Shown: positions 1 to 6,873 of the stretch, piece by piece
Layout of the letters: each line of letters opens with the position of its first letter
Position numbering within the stretch: position 1 is the stretch's first letter
Source: Nitrososphaerales archaeon TH1177
GTDB lineage: Archaea > Thermoproteota > Nitrososphaeria > Nitrososphaerales > Nitrososphaeraceae
NCBI GenBank assembly: GCA_014523515.1
Contig: JAATVJ010000420.1
Location: 1-9,380 of the forward strand
DNA length: 9,380 nucleotides
Direction: 5' to 3'
Notes under the pieces: model-generated
Database searches by the model: none
What the model was told of the DNA's origin: nothing
The model's input: only the letters and a program-made list of their open reading frames with translations
Program-made: the position numbers and the translations under genes

Positions 1-669
1 TGTTCCTATTTGTCTTAGACTATTCATGACATCGCCACCTTTTGCTGCAGTACCTTGTGTTAGATCAAAAAGAGCCTGTGTGATCTTATTCTTTTCAAAG
101 GTTCGGAGTTGAGATATCTTTGAAGAAATTGCATCTATAAGTTGATTTTGATCTAGAGTATTCAGATTTTCAAGGGAGAGCAAAGGAGTGCTGGAAGAAG
201 GACCTGGAGTAGTTACAGAAGGAGTAGTAGGAGTAGTATAAGGAGTCAAAGAACCCTGATTTTGACTCATATCTGATTCTAATATTTTGTTTTGCATTTG
301 TCCCAGGATATCAATTGTTTTTTGATTAGGATCAGCAGGTTCCAAATATTTTCTTGTAATCTCTTCTGCTTGAATTTCTTCTTTAGTCAATTGGTTTGTG
401 CTTAATGTTATTTCGCTATCTCCTATTTTTTTACAGGTTTCGGAGTCTAATATTTTCTTACAAGTCTCAAAATCAAATCCTACATTACCGTTATTGTCAT
501 CCTCATCATCATCCTTGTCATTATCTTCTTTTGTAGAAATGGTAAAATAATTATTTTCATTTTTGTCCGAGGAAGAAAATAATGATTGATAACTCTCAAA
601 GACTAATAATTGAATACTAAAAATGAAGATTACAACGAGAACAGCTATGAATTTGGATTCTTTGTTCAT
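1..669 (-). CDS. Partial secreted or membrane-anchored protein with acidic and Thr/Pro-rich linkers
   Basis: The reading frame is open from an ATG at 669 to the left edge, giving 223 residues without a stop, so the C-terminus is missing. Residues 7-24 form a hydrophobic segment after a short Lys-containing start (MNKESK), which reads as a signal peptide or N-terminal membrane anchor. An Asp/Asn-rich stretch follows (about residues 49-62). Next is a tandem cysteine motif, ETCKKILDS then ETCKKIGDS (residues 68-85). A Thr/Pro/Ser-rich linker covers about 139-162, then a helical, Leu/Gln-rich part. The layout suggests an extracytoplasmic protein. I do not recognise a catalytic domain and the function is unknown. 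A TATA-like sequence lies about 60 bases upstream (726-736), but it is a weak call. The coding status is well supported by the long frame in AT-rich DNA and by the codon-level organisation. Confidence 0.8.
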   Translation of the reverse strand, partial: MNKESKFIAVLVVIFIFSIQLLVFESYQSLFSSSDKNENNYFTISTKEDNDKDDDEDDNNGNVGFDFETCKKILDSETCKKIGDSEITLSTNQLTKEEIQAEEITRKYLEPADPNQKTIDILGQMQNKILESDMSQNQGSLTPYTTPTTPSVTTPGPSSSTPLLSLENLNTLDQNQLIDAISSKISQLRTFEKNKITQALFDLTQGTAAKGGDVMNSLRQIGT

Positions 670-1157
670 TATTGATCTATATTATTATGAAGTTACTTTT
701 ATTGATTATGTTTATTACTTTTGTTATATTATAAAATTTGATAAATTAATGATGGCAGAAATTACTTTAAAGAGGAATGTAATAATAATAAAATAATTCA
801 TCATTCGATTAGTTTAATTTACATTATCATTCGAAATCTGGTGTTTTAATATTTTCTAGCCATATGATCCTCCACCAACAATCTTTTGATAAGATATCAA
901 CCTATAATATTAGTATATTAAATTAAAACGCAAATTGCAAGGAATAATAAAAAAAATATTAACCTATATAATAGATAGATATATTTATTAAAGATTAGGA
1001 TGATGAACATTAAAATCATTCACAAGCAATAGACATAGAGATTAATTTTTTTTATTAACCTTAACTAACGATAATAATCTGATAATAATAATAATAACCA
1101 AGAATCAAATATGAAAGGAAAAATTTTATCAATTTTAGATTGTTTTAAGAAAATAAA
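670..1157. other. AT-rich intergenic spacer
   Basis: No convincing gene is seen on either strand. The stretch holds short trinucleotide runs (AAT type near 1068-1100) and a T-run flanked by near-complementary GATTAAT/ATTAACC (1040-1060). It contains the upstream region of the gene starting at 669 and the 3' flank of the gene ending at 1212. Confidence 0.6.
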
Positions 1158-1202
1158 ATAAAAAAATTTTGTTCTACTATATCAATAATACTTTGTATTA
1201 TT
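1158..1202 (-). terminator. Hairpin plus oligo-T terminator after the acidic-tail protein
   Basis: Ten bases after the stop codon of the 1212-1883 gene there is a perfect 8-bp inverted repeat, AATAATAC-TTT-GTATTATT (1184-1202). Read on the minus strand, a T-rich tract follows (complement of the A-run at 1160-1166). Archaeal termination mainly depends on oligo-T tracts, so the hairpin may be incidental. Confidence 0.5.
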
Positions 1203-1211
1203 TATTCTCTT

Positions 1212-1883
1212 TTAATTGTCTTCATCTTCATCTTCATCTTCTTCATCTTCATCTTCATTAATTGCTCCAGTAGAAATACTTATATCATCTGTTCTTTCAG
1301 CTTGACCAAGTTGTTCTGCAGCTACTGTATAGGTTGCAACGAATTCCTCACCTTCTATATTGTGAAGTGCTAAACCATTACCTACAAATGGGATTGATGC
1401 TGAAAATGATGTGGCATCTTCTGGATATTGAGGTAAGATAAGAGATGATACTACTTGACCACTTCCACCAGGTAATGGCAATATAGTCATAGTTCCAAAT
1501 TCTGGAGGAATCGTTGGAACTGTTGTTGCTGTATTAAAAGATGACTGTGTCATATTTCTATGCAGGATTTGAACTTCTACAGGTTTAGAAGCTATGAAAG
1601 ATAATGTACCCTCATAAGTAGGATTTCCTTCTTTTAAGCGCAATATAGTTATGCTTTGATGAGCTTCATGACCAGGGAGAGGATCAGGAGTTGAAGTAAC
1701 TACTCCTTGTTCTATAATTTTTTGGGCATCCTGGATTGTAGCTGAAGCAATTTGGGCACTCTGTGGAAAAGAGGTCAAAGCGATCATAAAAACTGCTAGA
1801 GCAAGCAACGTTGATGTCATGATGAAGGTCTTGTTGTTATAATTTAGTATCTGTTGTATATATCTGATATAACTTTTGTTCAT
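1212..1883 (-). CDS. Secreted or membrane-anchored protein with Asp/Glu-rich C-terminal tail, function unknown
   Basis: A 223-residue frame starts with ATG at 1883. Residues 1-19 are polar and basic, residues about 21-39 are strongly hydrophobic, and a Ser/Ala stretch follows (SAQIASA, 42-48). This fits a signal peptide or an N-terminal anchor. An alternative start is the Met at residue 22 (1820), just before the hydrophobic segment, but it would leave no basic N-region. The remainder (about 50-205) is rich in Thr, Pro and beta-prone residues, suggesting an extracellular beta-sandwich type domain. The last 14 residues are almost entirely acidic (EDEDEEDEDEDEDN) and are encoded by a GATGAA-type hexanucleotide repeat. 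I do not recognise a family. The gene stands alone, with more than 500 bases on either side and a terminator-like hairpin just after the stop, so it is probably monocistronic. Confidence 0.85.
   Translation of the reverse strand: MNKSYIRYIQQILNYNNKTFIMTSTLLALAVFMIALTSFPQSAQIASATIQDAQKIIEQGVVTSTPDPLPGHEAHQSITILRLKEGNPTYEGTLSFIASKPVEVQILHRNMTQSSFNTATTVPTIPPEFGTMTILPLPGGSGQVVSSLILPQYPEDATSFSASIPFVGNGLALHNIEGEEFVATYTVAAEQLGQAERTDDISISTGAINEDEDEEDEDEDEDN
1215..1256 (-). repeat. GAT/GAA coding repeat
   Basis: The plus strand reads as runs of TTCATC with one TTC insertion, encoding the acidic C-terminal tail of the 1212-1883 gene. In-frame repeat units of six bases make the tail length prone to slippage without disturbing the frame. 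Confidence 0.7.
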
Positions 1884-2400
1884 TAGACGATAGATATTTA
1901 ATGTATGATTTATTCTTTTTTAAGATAAGTATTCTTGCCTAAGGTTATGATTTTATCCAAGGATATATATGATAGTTTTTAATGGTATAAATTTTTTATT
2001 TCTTATTTTCATAGTATATTCACAATAGCTAAATTTAAGATTATATACGAAAGATAAGTTATAATATCAGCTATATTTTTTGTTACTTGTATTGCAGGAA
2101 TATTGTAGGATGTTGTCAATACTGAATTAAGATTTATTCAAGATGTGTCTTTATTTCTATCTTATTTTCTTCTTTTTTATATTAGAACTTATAGTTATCT
2201 TCTCTCTCAATAAATCTCGGTAGATACTTACAAGATATAGATGCCACTTCCACTTTATTTCTATTTTATATGTTAAAGCTATAATTTGTTAAATATAGTT
2301 TATCTAGATTGAAATCGTATGTAGCACTAGAAAGAAACTTCTCTATTCTTAGGGAAACATTTTATATTAATAGAGATCTAAGAATCTATACTCAATAACA
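1884..2400. other. AT-rich spacer between secreted protein gene and transposase remnant
   Basis: No supported gene is present. An 8-bp inverted repeat, ATTCTTAG (2345-2352) and CTAAGAAT (2378-2385) with a 25-base spacer, lies just beyond the 3' end of the transposase remnant. It could be a terminator or part of an old insertion-sequence end, but I could not match it to a partner at the other side of the remnant. Confidence 0.5.
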
Positions 2401-3007
2401 TTAGTGCGTAGATCTTAAGAGATATTTTGTTATATCTAGTTGGAATCTTTTGGTTCTATAGTATCTTGTTATTGTATATTTGAGATTCTTGAAATTGGAG
2501 TAGTAATTAGATAGAATGTAATACTTACCTTGCCTCCAGCATTTTTCTACTGCATTAAACTCTGGAGATCCAACAGGAAAATATTCTAGTCTGAGAATAT
2601 CTTTGTTTTGTTCAAGAAACTTTCTGGTGATTTTTGGAACAGTGAGGTCGTGCTCTATCAACAAATATAATACATTTACCAACAAATCTTTTCTGTACTT
2701 GTTTTAAGTAGTCAACCAATGTATTGTTGTTAAATTTGTCATATTGTTTGAATAATTGTTTACCATCTAAAGATAGACTGCCAAAAACAATCGTTCTTTT
2801 GCGAGAATCAACAGTAACTGTTACTATTGGTCTTTTGTTTTCAGAAATCCATTTCTTTCTTCTGATTATATAATCATGTACAAATATAAATTCATCCTGT
2901 ACAATTATGTTCCAATTATCTTCTACTATACGCCTGACAAGAATTATCCGTTCTTTTACATCTGAATTGGATTAATGTTTGTATGCTTTATCTAATTTGG
3001 ATTGCAA
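2401..3007 (-). pseudogene. IS630-type (Tc1/mariner superfamily) transposase remnant
   Basis: The C-terminal part (2401-2685) reads LEYFPVGSPEFNAVEKCW, matching the IS630 signature (Y-F-P-x-x-S-P-E-L-N-x-I-E-x-x-W); its glutamate is at 2545-2547. The upstream part lies in another frame. It contains NWNIIVQDEFIFVHDY (first catalytic Asp, 2894-2896) and FVDRARPHCSK (second Asp, 2657-2659, usually D-N-A-R-x-H). The two frames meet at a T5 run (2631-2635; A5 on the coding strand). One extra base there explains the break, since removing one A gives an ungapped ARPHCSKITRKFLEQNKD. An in-frame TAA at 2972-2974 follows DKAYKH, and another stop at 3008-3010 ends recognisable homology. The N-terminal helix-turn-helix part is missing. 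All three DDE acids are visible, but the gene is 5'-truncated, has a nonsense codon and is frameshifted, so it is a dead element. Confidence 0.85.
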
Positions 3008-3316
3008 TTATGATATGTATCAAAGATAGTTAGTTAAAAATATATCTACGATATTTAGCTAGTTAGTATAGATCATATTATATAATTTCCTGCTGTATAA
3101 AACTTAGATAACCTTTTAAATTTTCTAGTTTTAATTTTGAAATTATTAAAGAATCAATAATAATACTTCAATAGTGAAACATAATAGTAATAATATAATA
3201 ATAATTTACCAAATATAGGATTTTAATTACAAATAAAGCTTTAATTTTTAAAGTAAAATTAAAAAATTTATTTAATATATACAATAAAATTATTAAATTA
3301 AAATACTATTATTAGT
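3008..3316. other. AT-rich spacer, nothing recognised
   Basis: This is very AT-rich sequence with no supported ORF or repeat. The missing 5' part of the IS630 element would be expected here, but no helix-turn-helix coding sequence can be read. Confidence 0.5.
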
Positions 3317-3324
3317 AAAAAAAA
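3317..3324 (-). terminator. Oligo-T terminator
   Basis: An A8 run on the plus strand (T8 in the transcript direction) begins two bases after the stop codon of the secreted protein gene ending at 3326. Uninterrupted T-runs of this kind are the usual archaeal intrinsic terminator. Confidence 0.5.
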
Positions 3325-3325
3325 G

Positions 3326-3784
3326 TTATTGTCCAAACGGGGAGGACAATTGTGTACCAACTACTATATCAGAAGGATTAGGATCAACGTCATCTGCCGG
3401 TTCAGCGGTCACATAAAATATGGTATAAGTATATGGATTTACCATAGTTTGGTTTACAGTAAGAGTATTACTATCATCAAATTCACCTAGACTCAAGTGA
3501 TAACCTGAACCACCTTTATCTTCAAACCATGCTTCATATACGTCTTCACCTGCAGGGGGTTCAAACATTTTAGCAGTCAAGCTAATGGTTCCATTGCGGT
3601 CTGTTATATCTAATGTACCTTTAGTATCCCCATCAAACTTTTCCCCTCCTGCAGCGGGTTCCTTTAATTCTATATCTACCATTTGTGCGAAAGATATTTG
3701 AGGAAAATGAAGAGAAAGAGAAACCAAGGCACCCAAGACGACTAAAAAAGTAATTGTATTTTTATTCATTTTCATATTGTTCAT
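3326..3784 (-). CDS. Small secreted beta-rich protein, RskA C-terminal-like
   Basis: I choose the ATG at 3784 (152 residues). The frame can be extended to a TTG at 3817, and ATGs at 3775 and 3769 are also possible. A TATA-like TTAATAAAG (3806-3814) about 26 bases upstream supports a leaderless transcript at 3784. Residues 1-9 are basic, 10-27 hydrophobic, and ISFA-Q at 30-34 is a good signal-peptidase site, so the mature protein is exported. The core has VYEAWFEDKGGSGYHLSLGEF (split at about 82-102), then a Thr/Asn strand and VNPYTYTIFYVTAEP. This pattern recalls the small beta-sandwich domain found in archaeal secreted proteins and in anti-sigma-K (RskA) C-terminal domains. That is a fold-level resemblance recalled from memory, not a functional assignment. 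No cysteines or catalytic residues stand out. A T8 terminator follows the stop directly. Confidence 0.8.
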   Translation of the reverse strand: MNNMKMNKNTITFLVVLGALVSLSLHFPQISFAQMVDIELKEPAAGGEKFDGDTKGTLDITDRNGTISLTAKMFEPPAGEDVYEAWFEDKGGSGYHLSLGEFDDSNTLTVNQTMVNPYTYTIFYVTAEPADDVDPNPSDIVVGTQLSSPFGQ

Positions 3785-4107
3785 TAAATTATGATACATA
3801 TAATACTTTATTAACAAGTTTATTTTACCAAATATTTAGAGGAACTAATTTCTCAAAATCCAATAATTCTTCTCTAATCCTCACTATTCCCTTATTCCTT
3901 TAGCTTTAGTAGTTAGTCATGCTTTCCTGTTGAATGCTTTAACCATATTAAAAAGTAAATTAATGAATTTGATTGAACTACAATCTTTTCCTAGAAGATT
4001 TTTTTTAATCAGGAGACTCTCATTAAGATAAATTCACAGATACCGTCTTTTAACACCATAAATTTAATAATTCTTGTATGTAGTATAATTGTATTAATAT
4101 TTACACA
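3785..4107. other. Spacer between the secreted protein and zinc-finger genes
   Basis: The 3785-3830 part carries the likely promoter of the secreted protein gene. The rest has no supported gene. A 20-codon GTG-started frame on the minus strand ending at 3829 is too short to defend. Confidence 0.5.
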
Positions 4108-4218
4108 TCACGTATGAGTACTATTAAAGTGATCAATATATTCATGATCACTATTAAATAATTTATTACATTTACTGCATAATACTGGTTCACTTGATCT
4201 ATTTTTATCAACTGTCAT
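4108..4218 (-). CDS. Single-finger C2H2 zinc-finger microprotein
   Basis: A 36-residue frame runs from ATG at 4218 to TGA at 4108-4110. It contains LCSKCNKLF followed by EYIDHFNSTHT. Cysteines at 14 and 17 and histidines at 30 and 35 give the exact classical spacing C-x2-C-x12-H-x4-H, with Phe21 and a hydrophobic Ile28 in the usual core positions. Classical C2H2 fingers bind one zinc ion and usually act in DNA, RNA or protein contact. Very short single-finger proteins are known in archaea, including thaumarchaeotes, but their roles are mostly unknown. A TATA-like AAATATATATG (4247-4257) lies about 34 bases upstream, giving a near-leaderless transcript. An 18-bp perfect palindrome touches the start codon. 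A chance ORF with perfect C2H2 spacing is unlikely, so I consider it a real gene despite its size. Confidence 0.75.
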   Translation of the reverse strand: MTVDKNRSSEPVLCSKCNKLFNSDHEYIDHFNSTHT

Positions 4219-4235
4219 TTATTATTAATAATAAA
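4218..4235. repeat. 18-bp perfect palindrome at the zinc-finger start
   Basis: TTTATTATTAATAATAAA is fully self-complementary. Its left end is the first base of the zinc-finger start codon, so it would cover the predicted transcription start. It could be an operator, but perfect A/T palindromes also arise by chance in DNA this AT-rich. Confidence 0.5.
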
Positions 4236-4537
4236 TGTAATTTATCAAATATATATGTTAAATGATAGAACAGGTATCTTTCTTTTAAAATTATTTACCT
4301 CTATTATTTAATTCTAAAAAAACAATTGTAATTAATAATTCTAAAAAAGATATTATAAAATACAATTAATTTAGAAATAACTACTAATAATTATACTAGA
4401 ATTTTTCTATTCAAATATAATAGATTATGACAATTAATATATTCTATTATATTAGACATATATATTAATAACTTATTCATCACTCATTAAATTCATAGAT
4501 ATATTTTCCAATGATTGATTAACTTAAGTGATATATT
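4236..4537. other. AT-rich spacer with a short direct repeat
   Basis: Apart from the TATA-like box at 4247-4257 there is no supported gene. A 13-base sequence TAATTCTAAAAAA occurs twice about 25 bases apart, near 4309 and 4334. Nothing else stands out. Confidence 0.4.
4247..4257 (-). promoter_or_regulatory. TATA-like box of the zinc-finger gene
   Basis: CATATATATTT on the minus strand is centred about 34 bases upstream of the ATG at 4218. With the usual 26-base spacing, transcription would start near 4226, leaving a leader of about 8 bases. Confidence 0.4.
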
Positions 4538-4807
4538 TTATTTTAATATAAATAATGTATTTATTCTTTTTTGTTTGTATGTCTCTATTTCTTTTTCTGT
4601 TATCAGAAATAATACACTGTCTTCATTAAAGCGTTCTACCAAATTCTTCGGAATAATTAAGGTATCTTTGTCTCCATTACGCTTTTCTGTAATTATAGAA
4701 TTTGATGTAATTTCTTTGACTTCACCAAGGTCAGTATTATCGATACCTTTGGCTTCTTTTTTAATAAGGTTTTCTGGGTTTAAAACTCCGCCATAATTGT
4801 CTCTCAT
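4538..4807 (-). CDS. PRC-barrel/DUF2171-like small protein
   Basis: An 89-residue frame starts with ATG at 4807. KGIDNTDLGEVKEI (20-33) is followed by a beta strand with Thr/Glu, then DTLIIPKNLVERFNEDSVLFLITEKE (split, about 48-73). The order 'xD-x-T-D-L-G-E-V-x-E', a basic turn, 'x-I-P-K-x-L-V-E-x-F' and 'x-L-x-x-x-I-T-E-x-E' is typical of PRC-barrel-like small domains annotated as DUF2171 in bacteria and archaea. They are often found in stress-related or ribosome/RNA-maturation contexts, but their biochemical role is unclear. The protein is soluble, with no signal peptide. A TATA-like box (4851-4862) lies about 50 bases upstream, which implies a leader of about 20-25 bases. An overlapping plus-strand frame (4515-4796) is its antisense shadow. 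Existence is well supported; the family call is moderate. Confidence 0.75.
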   Translation of the reverse strand: MRDNYGGVLNPENLIKKEAKGIDNTDLGEVKEITSNSIITEKRNGDKDTLIIPKNLVERFNEDSVLFLITEKEIETYKQKRINTLFILK

Positions 4808-4850
4808 ATTAATTATAGGTCACTATCGTATTTAGGAAATTTATGCAAAA

Positions 4851-4862
4851 ATAATATAAAAA
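4851..4862 (-). promoter_or_regulatory. TATA-like box of the DUF2171-like gene
   Basis: The minus strand reads TTTTTATATTAT at 44-55 bases upstream of the ATG at 4807. Transcription would then begin near 4830. Confidence 0.35.
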
Positions 4863-5471
4863 TTATTAGTAAGTATCAATTATATTTAAACTTGTTTTTG
4901 TAAAATTATTATCTCTTTAATCTATGGTATTTTTTTTTGTTATTCTTGACTATCATTAATAATGCTTAGCTATAAAATATAATGTTTTATTTTAATGTCC
5001 TATTTTTAATATATAATGACTATTAAATGAATTTTAGTATTTTCAAATCAAAGAAGCAAGACTGTGAGATGCTATTTTTTAAAAGAATATACTTGAATCT
5101 ATAGTTTTTTATATCACTGACTATATTAATTTTTTATAGAAATTTTATTGTATTTACAAAAATATATTATTAATATGAAAACTTAACCTTTTATTCCAAA
5201 CTAATTGATGACACAATAGTAAAGTAGCTGTTATTGTCCATAGTATAATAATTTAATCATTATTATTTGAGCTTTAGTTCTAACTATAAACCCTCATTAC
5301 TAAAGGTTTTCAATTTCTCAATATTTATAATAATTTTTTACATGTATTTGAACTAATATTCTTTATTTACTACTATAAATTAGATTTTATAAAATGATAA
5401 ATAATGAGGGTTGTTACAATTATTTAGAATATCTTGATAAACATATTTGCAATACAACTCTAATAGACTGT
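4863..5471. other. Long AT-rich spacer with a separated inverted repeat
   Basis: No gene longer than about 25 codons can be defended. The notable feature is an 11-bp inverted repeat at 5289-5299 and 5402-5412, described separately. The rest is low-complexity A/T sequence. Confidence 0.5.
5289..5412. repeat. 11-bp inverted repeat pair spanning 124 bp
   Basis: AACCCTCATTA (5289-5299) is matched in reverse complement by TAATGAGGGTT (5402-5412). Each arm contains four G/C bases, unusual in this background. No clear direct repeat flanks the pair, so a MITE-like origin is only one possibility. Confidence 0.4.
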
Positions 5472-5490
5472 TTAAAAAATAAAAATCTTG
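5472..5490 (-). terminator. Oligo-T terminator of the FMN reductase gene
   Basis: The minus strand reads CAAGATTTTTATTTTTTAA, beginning about 36 bases after the stop codon. The identical 19-base sequence occurs after the unrelated gene at 8326-8661 (positions 8290-8308), which supports a real terminator. Confidence 0.55.
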
Positions 5491-5526
5491 TCTTTTAAAA
5501 TATTTCATAACACATTGTTTTATCTT

Positions 5527-6096
5527 TTAATATGGGGTGCCTTTGTCTCTTTGATTTTTGAATGCTTCTATATACCATTCAAATTCTTCAAGAAACCTTA
5601 TAACTCTTTTTTCATAATGTTGATCTCTTAATTCACCATTATCATCAAATACCTCCTGAACTTTGGATATTGAAAATGAGGAAGAAATTGAAGGTGCTCC
5701 TAGCTCTGCAAATATTAATCTAAGATGTTGTACAGCATTAACTCCACCATACCCACCAACAGAATATGATACAATAGCAGAAGGTTTAAAATAATACTCT
5801 TCAAGAAAATAATCCAGTGTATTTTTCATTGCTGCAGATGTACTATGATTATATTCAGGAGTTACAGGAATATAACCATCTGCTTCGACAATTTGGTTTT
5901 TCAACTGTGTTAACTTTGGTGATGGATTTGAAATTTCCTTATACATTTTATCTAGTAATGGTAATTCAAGTTCTAGAGGATCGATGAAATAAACAATATG
6001 TCCTCGCTCTTTTAATTTTTCTTCCATCCAACGAGCAACTTTTATACCTTGACGATTTTGTCTTACTGATCCAACTATAATAGCAATTTTAGCCAA
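5527..6096 (-). CDS. NADPH-dependent FMN reductase (flavodoxin-like fold)
   Basis: The 189-residue protein belongs to the FMN_red family (PF03358-type), which covers NAD(P)H-dependent flavin, quinone, azo and chromate reductases. The N-terminus AKIAIIVGSVRQNRQG carries the FMN phosphate-binding loop GSxRxxR (G9-R15). PVTPEYNHSTSAAMKNTLDYF is split over 77-97 and has the PEYN-S and KNxLD flavin-binding pattern. VSYSVGGYGG (109-118) is the third flavin loop. The length is normal for the family and no piece is missing. The start is TTG at 6096: the frame has no suitable upstream ATG, and an AAGGT Shine-Dalgarno-like sequence lies 8 bases before it (6105-6109). A strong TATA box lies upstream at 6142-6153. 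The protein is cytoplasmic. A likely role is FMN-dependent reduction of quinones or xenobiotics under oxidative stress; the exact substrate cannot be told from sequence. It is monocistronic. Confidence 0.93.
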   Translation of the reverse strand: MAKIAIIVGSVRQNRQGIKVARWMEEKLKERGHIVYFIDPLELELPLLDKMYKEISNPSPKLTQLKNQIVEADGYIPVTPEYNHSTSAAMKNTLDYFLEEYYFKPSAIVSYSVGGYGGVNAVQHLRLIFAELGAPSISSSFSISKVQEVFDDNGELRDQHYEKRVIRFLEEFEWYIEAFKNQRDKGTPY

Positions 6097-6104
6097 TTTG
6101 TAAT

Positions 6105-6109
6105 ACCTT
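6105..6109 (-). promoter_or_regulatory. Shine-Dalgarno-like AAGGT deciding a TTG start
   Basis: On the minus strand AAGGT lies 8 bases upstream of the TTG at 6096. It supports the non-ATG start of the FMN reductase, since most other genes here look leaderless and lack such a site. Confidence 0.5.
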
Positions 6110-6141
6110 ATTTAATTACAATATTTTTTTGCTTTTTAAAT

Positions 6142-6153
6142 TTTTATATAAAA
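6142..6153 (-). promoter_or_regulatory. TATA box of the FMN reductase gene
   Basis: TTTTATATAAAA is a near-ideal archaeal TATA box, centred about 52 bases from the start codon. Transcription would start near 6121, leaving a leader of about 25 bases that includes the AAGGT site. Confidence 0.55.
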
Positions 6154-6461
6154 GTATAATAATAATAATAATAAAATTAAAAAAGAAAAAAACTATTTGT
6201 AAAAATTTATAGGATTATTTTACTAGCCAATTAGATAAAAATAATATTAGTACTTCTCTACATATTTATATTGATTAATATTCTTTATTTATTTATCCCT
6301 GTATTTTTTTATTTGTTTCATATTTAAGTATCATAAATAATAGTAAAAATTGATTTTTTTGTTATTACAAAATATCTATCACTTTCTATTGTCAAAAAAG
6401 ACATACATGCCAAATAACCTTTAATTATGAATAATGAATTTAATAGTAAAAATATTAAAAA

Positions 6462-6557
6462 ATGATAAAAGAATTATTAATATATCATTTAAATAAATTG
6501 CAGGAAATAAACAAATTACAAGAATATGTAAAATATTGGTTGGATCGAAATATTTAA
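6462..6557 (+). CDS. Possible 31-residue small ORF, unproven
   Basis: ATG at 6462 to TAA at 6555-6557 encodes 31 residues including LQEINKLQEYVKYWLDRN. The composition is mixed Lys/Glu/Gln/Leu with a Trp and reads like an amphipathic helix, which is more protein-like than most chance frames here. There is no clear TATA box at the right distance and no homologue I recognise. ORFs of this length are expected by chance in such a window. Confidence 0.2.
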   Translation: MIKELLIYHLNKLQEINKLQEYVKYWLDRNI

Positions 6558-6640
6558 TAAAATATAGCAGAGATGGATTTGAAAATGATTAAAGGCGTAT
6601 CATAAATAATTTGTTATTATTATTATTATGATTATTATTT

Positions 6641-6715
6641 TATTTTATCTTATTTTATCTTATTTTATTTTATTTTATTTTATTTTATTTTATCTTATTT
6701 TATCTTATTTTATTT
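6641..6715. repeat. TATTT/TATCT pentanucleotide array, 15 units
   Basis: Fifteen contiguous 5-base units run from 6641 to 6715. Eleven are TATTT and four (units 2, 4, 11 and 13) are TATCT. The variant pattern suggests duplication of a 10-base TATTTTATCT block as well as single-unit expansion. It is preceded by a TTA trinucleotide run. On the minus strand it gives A-tracts every 5 bases. Confidence 0.85.
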
Positions 6716-6873
6716 TCAATTGCTCTTTCTCCATAAGTGATTTCAGATTAATTATGATATGATGAATTGATAGATGTTACTCTTATGATTTCAACATAAG
6801 ATAAAGTTTTAAAGGATTTAACAAAAAATTTAAAAGAATAAAGATTACTTGATAATAATTGCTTAATATAAAT

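Larger units (their letters stand above)
6097..6873. other. Long spacer with promoter, simple repeats and a possible small ORF
   Basis: It holds the FMN reductase promoter (6105-6153), an AAT-type run just upstream (about 6157-6173), a doubtful 31-codon plus-strand ORF (6462-6557), a TTA run (about 6612-6630) and a pentanucleotide array (6641-6715). Nothing else is recognised. Confidence 0.6.

Noticed and set aside
2401..2685. 94-codon frame as an independent gene
   Set aside because: It is the C-terminal part of the IS630 transposase left by a frameshift; the preceding catalytic residues are found in the adjacent frame.
3785..3817. TTG at 3817 as start of the secreted protein
   Set aside because: It would add 11 residues before the typical Lys-containing signal-peptide start and lies over the likely TATA-like sequence; the ATG at 3784 is more likely.
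4515..4796. Plus-strand open frame of 93 codons
   Set aside because: It lies antisense to the DUF2171-like gene (4538-4807), whose protein has recognisable motifs; the plus-strand product looks like a translated shadow rich in Ser, Ile and Phe.
5027..5104. 25-codon plus-strand ORF
   Set aside because: Its length is expected by chance in this AT-rich sequence, and no motif or promoter supports it.
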